Below, piece after piece: positions 58,872 through 64,000 of a stretch of DNA of 64,000 bases. This DNA comes from Saccharomyces uvarum (taxonomy: Eukaryota; Ascomycota; Saccharomycetes; Saccharomycetales; Saccharomycetaceae), in contig OX365938.1 in NCBI GenBank assembly GCA_947243795.1, forward strand, positions 248,001-312,000, written 5' to 3'. Position 1 is the first letter of the stretch. Each line of letters opens with the position of its first letter. The notes under the pieces were generated by a model. That model did not search any database. It saw only the letters and a list, made by a program, of their open reading frames with translations, and was not told the origin of the DNA. The translations under genes and the position numbers were made by a program.

Positions 58872-59378
58872 TTAATTATCGAGTATTTCATTACTATTAG
58901 CCAACTTCTCTTTGGCGATATCCTGTTTTTCTTTTTGCAGCTGTTGCTTTTGTTCTTTCTTGTCCTTGTTTATTTGCTTCTGCTTTTCTGAATCGACCTG
59001 AGGCTTAAGATCGTTTTCCAAGTTTTTCACTTCCTGTTGCTTTGCAACTTCATTATTGAATTTCTCCTTGGGTACTTTGGCCTGCTGCTGTTGCTTGTTA
59101 CTATTTGCGTCCGATACGCCCGCCACTGCGCCATTGTTCTGTTCATTACTGTTAGTAGAAGTATCGGAAGTGTGCTTTTCCAACTCGAATACAGTTTCCT
59201 TATTCAGGTCAGAATAGGCGAGTTGTATAACATAATAAACACCGCACAAAAGTACCATATACAATACGATCTTCTTCATTGGAGTAGTCAAATAACCACC
59301 CTTTCTTCTAGAGTTGTATTTGCTTCCCGTTTTATAACGAGGCAAGAGATCTTTTTTTCTTCTGATATCACCTTGCAT
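58872..59378 (-). CDS. YKL063C: Golgi-associated protein of unknown function (YKL063C orthologue)
   Basis: The product is a 168-residue single-pass protein. The basic N-terminus (GDIRRKKDLLPRYKTGSKYNS) precedes one hydrophobic helix at about 34-52 (MKKIVLYMVLLCGVYYVIQLA), then a long Gln/Lys/Glu/Asn-rich probable coiled coil. Topology suggests a type II Golgi/ER protein, agreeing with the reported Golgi location of the S. cerevisiae protein. No activity is known. It converges with MNR2. Confidence 0.9.
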   Translation of the reverse strand: MQGDIRRKKDLLPRYKTGSKYNSRRKGGYLTTPMKKIVLYMVLLCGVYYVIQLAYSDLNKETVFELEKHTSDTSTNSNEQNNGAVAGVSDANSNKQQQQAKVPKEKFNNEVAKQQEVKNLENDLKPQVDSEKQKQINKDKKEQKQQLQKEKQDIAKEKLANSNEILDN

Positions 59379-59642
59379 ATTTGCTAATATTTTTATACTA
59401 GTATCACTATGTAATCGCTTCTATTTCTAGTTTAAATTCGCCCACAATGGCTTGGTTATATGTATATATTTTGTGCTTGGAAAACGTGTCTTGGTCTAGT
59501 AAGATAAGTCTCGGAGAGGACTTAAGCCTTTATTTAGTCAACGATGAGATCACGTTCCCTTGTTTTTGAAAAATCAAAAGACAACTCTTGCGTTTCCCGT
59601 GAACTTCGCCATTCTTTTCTTTTTCTTCGTGTTTTTCTGTTC

Positions 59643-59683
59643 GAGTGAGTGAGTGAGTGCTGTGCTGTGCTGTGCTGTGCTGC
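59643..59683. repeat. Adjacent GAGT and GCTGT tandem repeats
   Basis: Four copies of GAGT are followed directly by about five copies of GCTGT (the last imperfect). Confidence 0.9.
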
Positions 59684-60205
59684 ACAGCTTTCCCATCCGA
59701 CACGACATGAAGACTGACCTGTCGTGTAGCATGATACCATTCCAGCTTACCCGAACACAATGAGTTTTAAGGGAGGGCTCCATCGCACGCAGGGCTTGCG
59801 GTAATGCGGAACGATGAGAACAGAAAAGCCGCTGGCGTCGTTTCGGGCGGAAAGAAACAAGATAAGTGCCCTGCTCCCTTAAAAAGGCATCTATCTGAAA
59901 GCCAAAAGCCACAAACGATAAAAAGTTCCAGATATATTTGTCTCTTGCAGTACAATGATGCAGTGAACAAGACACATGTGCTGTAAAATAGGATGCGTAA
60001 AAAAAAACACCTTGCCTAGTCTGTCGGCTCTTGCTAACTTTTATCCCTTGCGCTTGTAGACCCACTTCGTAACAAGGATGCAGCCCATCGCCGCCGATGT
60101 AAGGCACACAGGACCATCAAAGGCAAAGAAGTCAAAACAGTTGCAAAATAATCGCTCAAAGAGGAATAATTATCAAGCCAAACGGCTTTTGGATTTTCCG
60201 AAATC

Positions 60206-60233
60206 AGGGGAGGGGAATGAAAAGGGGAAGGGG
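60206..60233 (+). promoter_or_regulatory. Cluster of four STRE elements upstream of MSN4
   Basis: AGGGG occurs at 60206-60210, 60211-60215, 60223-60227 and 60229-60233. AGGGG is the Msn2/Msn4 binding core (STRE), and MSN4 transcription in S. cerevisiae is itself stress-induced through Msn2/4. The cluster lies about 840 bp before the ATG. Confidence 0.75.
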
Positions 60234-61068
60234 TCTCTCCGCAGATGTAGTGGGCTCCAGACCACCAGCTTTGCCGGCAGTAAATAATAAGATAAATAAA
60301 AAACATGAAAAGTACCGCTCCGAGAAATTTGAGCGCGGCACTCCAAAAACGACCCGAAGATCCGTTCCTCGAGAGGAGGGCAACCGCTGCAGGAGAGAAA
60401 AAAAGAAAAAAAGGTGGGGTTAGAGGCCGTGCAGTACAGGCGCGGGGACGGTTCCGTCAGTATTGTTCTGCGGGGCTGGCAGCTGGCGGGTGCTGTCGTA
60501 CGACGTGGTAGCTGTGAATGCGGCCAGGACTTCCCGGATGCTGTGCTGTGAAGTCCAGCACAGCGTCCGGCTGCAGGAACCAGTTTTCTCCCACGGGGTT
60601 TCTTCCTGGCCGCGTGCTGGCCATTTTTAGAACTTGGAATTCGAGCTAGAACCAGAACTCTGGGCAATAAGGTTTGCCGCATGTGCTATTCTCCGGATAA
60701 ACCAGACCCACTTTTTTGAGAGCCTCTAACAGACGTCGCTTATCTCTTATAGCGACTAAGGCACTTCCAGAGTTGCCGATTGCGGACGTTTTTACGCTCT
60801 CGATGCTGCACTCATTTCTCTTGGATGCATACGTATACGTGCATGCTTGTTCTATCTGTCTGTATTTGTATATATAACAAGCATCTGTATTTCTGTAATA
60901 CGTTTTTTTGCTGATGGCAAGCAGAGTTACGCATTTTTCCGTCTCTTTCCGTTTTTTTTTACAGAACTGATATTGAAAAGAAAAATAACAATAAATTAAC
61001 TCGCCACACTTCGGTTCTGAATACCTCCTTTTATTTCGGTTTTCTTTTTCTCTATTGATCATAATACA

Positions 61069-62988
61069 ATGCTAGCTTTCGGTCCTAAAAACAGCCTTAT
61101 TCCATTGGAGAAGGATTTCGCCCGTCACACTAATAGCAAGAAACAAGAAGATACATCCATGCTAACCGGGTCGAATGGGTTGATGGATCCAGTATCGAAC
61201 ACAACCAATGTCTCTGTTTCGTCTTCTTCTAATGAAACTTCTGCTAACAACAGCATATCCTCTCCAGAATACACATTTGGCCAGTTCTCGATGGATTCTC
61301 CTCATAGAACGGATGTCATTAATACCCCATTCCTAACAACAACTACCAATACTACCGCTAATAATAGTTTGATGAATCTAAAGGATACTGCCGCTTTGCC
61401 TATGAACTGGAAATGGAAAAACTCTAATAACATGCAATTCTTGAGTGGAATTGAAAATGAAAGCGGTAATGACTACGGTAGTAAGGACGGTGACGATAAG
61501 GCGTGTATCTCGATAGCTACCCCACAAGCTCTCAATGAAGAATTGAAGAATTTGGAACAACTAGAGAAAGTGTTTTCTCCGATGAGCTCCGCCAATAATA
61601 ATAAGTTCAACGAAAACATTGAGCTATCTCCACACCAACACACGGCATCTCCTAAGACTAACCCCCTTGACGCAGAACCCTCTATATATTCCAATTTGTT
61701 CTTAGATGCTAAGTTGCCAAACAACACCAACGTTTTAGCAGGATCGAACGATAACTACTATAGCTTGGATGAAACAAATAGCAACAATAATAATAACAAT
61801 AGCATGCAGTCAATTTTGGAAGACTTCGTATCTTCAGAAGAGGCGTTCAGGTTCATGCCTGACACTGGTTCCGACGCAAGGCGATACAGCGAGGTGGTCA
61901 CTTCTTCCTTTCCCTCCATGACGGATTCCAGAAATTCCATATCCCATTCAATAGAATTTTGGAATTTAAACCATAAAAATAACAACAACAGGAAACCCAC
62001 TCAACAAATCATTCCTGAAGACGCTACTACGGAAAGACGTGACTCGACCATTTCGCCAACTACAACAGCAAACAATCCTGATCCGACTTTCAAATTGTTA
62101 GATCATAACGTTTCTCAAGTTCTAAATGGTTATAGCATGGATTTTTCTAAAGATTCGGGCATTTCAAAACCAAGAAACACATCCTTTTCCTCACATCGTA
62201 TCTCCAATAACGGTAAAAATACGAAACACCAACGCGCTTCTTTGCCCTTGATTCATGACATCGAATCATTTGCAAATGATGCCGTAATGACTAACCCTCT
62301 CTCTGACTCGGCTTCATTCTTTTCAGAGGAAAATGATGATGATGCTTTTGCTAAAGTGAACTATAACAGTTTAGACGCTGCTGCAATGTCGACCTACGAT
62401 AATAACGTAGATCCGTTTAACATTCTCAAGTCTCCCACTCAAGATCAGCAATTTATCAAGCCTTCCATGATGCTGTCCGATAATGCGTCAGCAGCCGCTA
62501 AATTGGCAACCTCTGGTGTAGATAATGTCAACACCACACCAGCTTTCCAAAGAAAAAGCTACGATATTTCGATGAATACCTCGTTCAAACTACTTCCTAC
62601 TAATCATATTCATCATGCCGCTCAACATCATCAACAACAATCTACTAAACAAGCGTCTGTAAGCCCAAACCTAAGAAGAAGAAAGTCGTCGAGCATTGCT
62701 TTAAGTCCAACGATCTCTAACAATAATAACAATGGTAAGGATGCAGTTCAACCGCGGAAAAGGAAATCCATTGCTACCATTGACCAAAACAGCTACGATA
62801 AAAACAAGCCCTTTAACTGCAAAGACTGTGAGAAGGCATTTAGACGCAGCGAACACTTGAAAAGACATATCAGATCCGTTCATTCAGCCGAACGTCCTTT
62901 TGCCTGTATGTTCTGTGAGAAAAAATTCAGTAGAAGTGACAATTTATCACAACACTTAAAAACTCACAAGAAACACGGTGATTTTTAG
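61069..62988 (+). CDS. MSN4: Msn4, stress-response zinc-finger activator
   Basis: The product is a 639-residue transcription factor that, with Msn2, binds STREs (AGGGG) in the general stress response. The N-terminal activation region contains conserved islands ([36 protein letters not shown]). PKA-type sites include RRKSSS and RKRKS near the nuclear localisation region (about 555-575). Two C2H2 fingers close the protein: Cys584/Cys587/His600/His605 and Cys613/Cys616/His629/His633. It is about nine residues longer than S. cerevisiae Msn4 as I remember it. Confidence 0.97.
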   Translation: MLAFGPKNSLIPLEKDFARHTNSKKQEDTSMLTGSNGLMDPVSNTTNVSVSSSSNETSANNSISSPEYTFGQFSMDSPHRTDVINTPFLTTTTNTTANNSLMNLKDTAALPMNWKWKNSNNMQFLSGIENESGNDYGSKDGDDKACISIATPQALNEELKNLEQLEKVFSPMSSANNNKFNENIELSPHQHTASPKTNPLDAEPSIYSNLFLDAKLPNNTNVLAGSNDNYYSLDETNSNNNNNNSMQSILEDFVSSEEAFRFMPDTGSDARRYSEVVTSSFPSMTDSRNSISHSIEFWNLNHKNNNNRKPTQQIIPEDATTERRDSTISPTTTANNPDPTFKLLDHNVSQVLNGYSMDFSKDSGISKPRNTSFSSHRISNNGKNTKHQRASLPLIHDIESFANDAVMTNPLSDSASFFSEENDDDAFAKVNYNSLDAAAMSTYDNNVDPFNILKSPTQDQQFIKPSMMLSDNASAAAKLATSGVDNVNTTPAFQRKSYDISMNTSFKLLPTNHIHHAAQHHQQQSTKQASVSPNLRRRKSSSIALSPTISNNNNNGKDAVQPRKRKSIATIDQNSYDKNKPFNCKDCEKAFRRSEHLKRHIRSVHSAERPFACMFCEKKFSRSDNLSQHLKTHKKHGDF

Positions 62989-63639
62989 AAAACTCTCAAA
63001 AAACAAATAAGAACAAGGCGTGATTCGATTAAACTCTTTTTGGGACATAATATTCTTTTTTTTCGGTTAATAAAAGTAAGTGATACATTTCATCTAAAAT
63101 AGAGGCTGGGAAATGAAATATGGTGTTCTTTTTTATATAATAGAACTTTGACTTACTTTTTGTTCTTTTTTTAGTTAAAATTTACGTCTCTCCAACTAAA
63201 AGCGACTGTTTTCAGTTTTCCTTCTTTAACTTTGTTTTGGTGTTTCCTTCTGCCAAGCTTCAAGATTACTCAGATTTTGGTTGACGTATAGACGTCTGGT
63301 GTTCCTTAGTTTTATTTTCTTTTCCTTCTATACACATTTGACTTCTTTATATAATATTCGAATAGTAGTGATATTTAATTCAGTGATAAGCATAGACTTT
63401 TTATGGCTAATTTTGAAATATACCATCGAAGATGCTCGACTTTACAAGACGTTTTACAGAAGGAATGTATCATTGCCAATTGCTAATAGGCTAGGATGCC
63501 TTTTGTTACCCTCCTATGCTTAGGCAGATTCTGCATTAAAGGGAGCTTAATAAAAAAAAGGCCAGATAAAAGGTACATTATGCAGCATTTCAATCGGTGT
63601 CTCAAATTTTAACGAATTAGGCTGAGAAATCTCTAACCC
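62989..63639. other. Intergenic MSN4-BLI1
   Basis: This holds the T-rich MSN4 3' end and the BLI1 promoter. An 80-codon frame at 63281-63523 starts with TTG and lacks features, so it is not called. Confidence 0.45.
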
Positions 63640-63981
63640 ATGGGTGAACAAAACAATTTATACTATGACGTTGAGAAACTGGTGAATTGTTTGCAAGAAG
63701 ATTTCGATTTAGATTGCGCACAAAGTGTATCTCTCTTCACTAGTAAATCGAGAAGAAATGAAGCTTGGCTTGAAGAATTGGAGAACAAATTCAAAGTAAA
63801 GGATAAAGTTGAGCTCGATGATGTGGAAAATTTAAAAGCTGAAATTGATACAAAATTGGACACACTGGAAGTTAAGGTAGACTATTATGAAAGACTTTTC
63901 AAAGAGTTGGAAGAGTTTCAAAATGAAATGAAAATAAAAACTGTTGTTAATAAGAGAAGACAATCACAGGTTCCGAAATAA
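63640..63981 (+). CDS. BLI1: Bli1, BLOC-1 complex subunit
   Basis: The product is a 113-residue endosomal protein of the yeast BLOC-1 complex, which controls Rab5-type (Vps21) activity. It is mostly helical with a predicted coiled coil over about 45-105 ([17 protein letters not shown] through [16 protein letters not shown]). Length equals S. cerevisiae Bli1. The window ends 19 bp after its stop codon. Confidence 0.93.
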   Translation: MGEQNNLYYDVEKLVNCLQEDFDLDCAQSVSLFTSKSRRNEAWLEELENKFKVKDKVELDDVENLKAEIDTKLDTLEVKVDYYERLFKELEEFQNEMKIKTVVNKRRQSQVPK

Positions 63982-64000
63982 GCAAGTGAAAACGGATTAT

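Larger units (their letters stand above)
59379..61068. promoter_or_regulatory. 1.7 kb YKL063C/MSN4 divergent control region
   Basis: No gene is called. It contains two adjoining short tandem repeats (59643-59683), a four-STRE cluster (60206-60233), G+C-rich blocks near 60340-60620 and a TATATATA-like element near 60869. Long minus-strand frames of 169-177 codons reflect G+C-rich DNA. The length suits the heavily regulated MSN4. Confidence 0.6.

Noticed and set aside
59574-60107. 177-codon minus-strand frame beside YKL063C
   Set aside because: It begins with GTG, runs through the tandem repeats and shows no protein family features.
60173-60682. 169-codon ATG frame on the minus strand in the MSN4 promoter
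   Set aside because: It lies in G+C-rich promoter DNA, has no recognisable domain, low-complexity composition, and overlaps the STRE cluster.

Overview
This window is a contiguous piece of a yeast nuclear chromosome from the Saccharomyces sensu stricto group. Gene content, order and orientation follow the left arm of S. cerevisiae chromosome XI from CWP2 (YKL096W-A) to BLI1 (YKL061W). Coding sequences match the S. cerevisiae orthologues I remember in length and motif but differ at very roughly a fifth of residues in fast-evolving proteins such as BUD2, and several repeat tracts differ in length. This points to a sister species (for example on the uvarum/eubayanus, kudriavzevii or arboricola side) rather than S. 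cerevisiae. I cannot fix the species from memory alone.

Layout. 1-4635: tandem GPI cell-wall mannoproteins CWP2 and CWP1, then splicing factor YJU2. 4870-12170: YJU3 (monoglyceride lipase), MBR1, then BUD2 and the Sec14-like YKL091C on the minus strand. 12171-13643: a 1.5 kb stretch with no recognised gene. 13644-22419: CUE2, MIF2, CAB3, CYT2 (minus), SRX1, MDH1, HOT13. 22534-32540: RRP14 (minus), TEF4 with an intron that carries a C/D snoRNA (snR38), VMA5, SMY1, DHR2. 32934-43455: PSG1, YKL075C and MUD2 (both minus), LHS1, STB6. 43456-52000: a tRNA-rich accessory stretch with a solo delta-type LTR, tRNA-Trp (with intron), fRMsr (YKL069W), tRNA-Val, YKL068W-A, NUP100 and tRNA-His. 52640-63981: YNK1, YKL065W-A, YET1 (minus), MNR2, YKL063C (minus), a 1.7 kb promoter region, MSN4 and BLI1.

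The genes are not operons; each has its own promoter. Themes that recur are oxidative repair (SRX1, fRMsr), ribosome biogenesis (RRP14, DHR2 and the TEF4-hosted snR38, with PAC/RRPE elements), ER and secretory functions (LHS1 with a UPR element, YET1, PSG1) and stress signalling (MSN4 with a tight STRE cluster).

I found no clearly new multigene system. The most interesting departures are: the apparent absence of the YKL071W-YKL070W pair between tRNA-Trp and fRMsr; the C-terminal resemblance of CWP1 to its neighbour CWP2, which suggests gene conversion; an altered but still paired tRNA-His anticodon stem; an acceptor-stem mismatch in tRNA-Trp; possible N-terminal extensions of CYT2 and CAB3; the GC-rich SRX1 island; and several small cysteine-rich open frames near the tRNA genes. 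Comparisons with S. cerevisiae are from memory and are labelled so.
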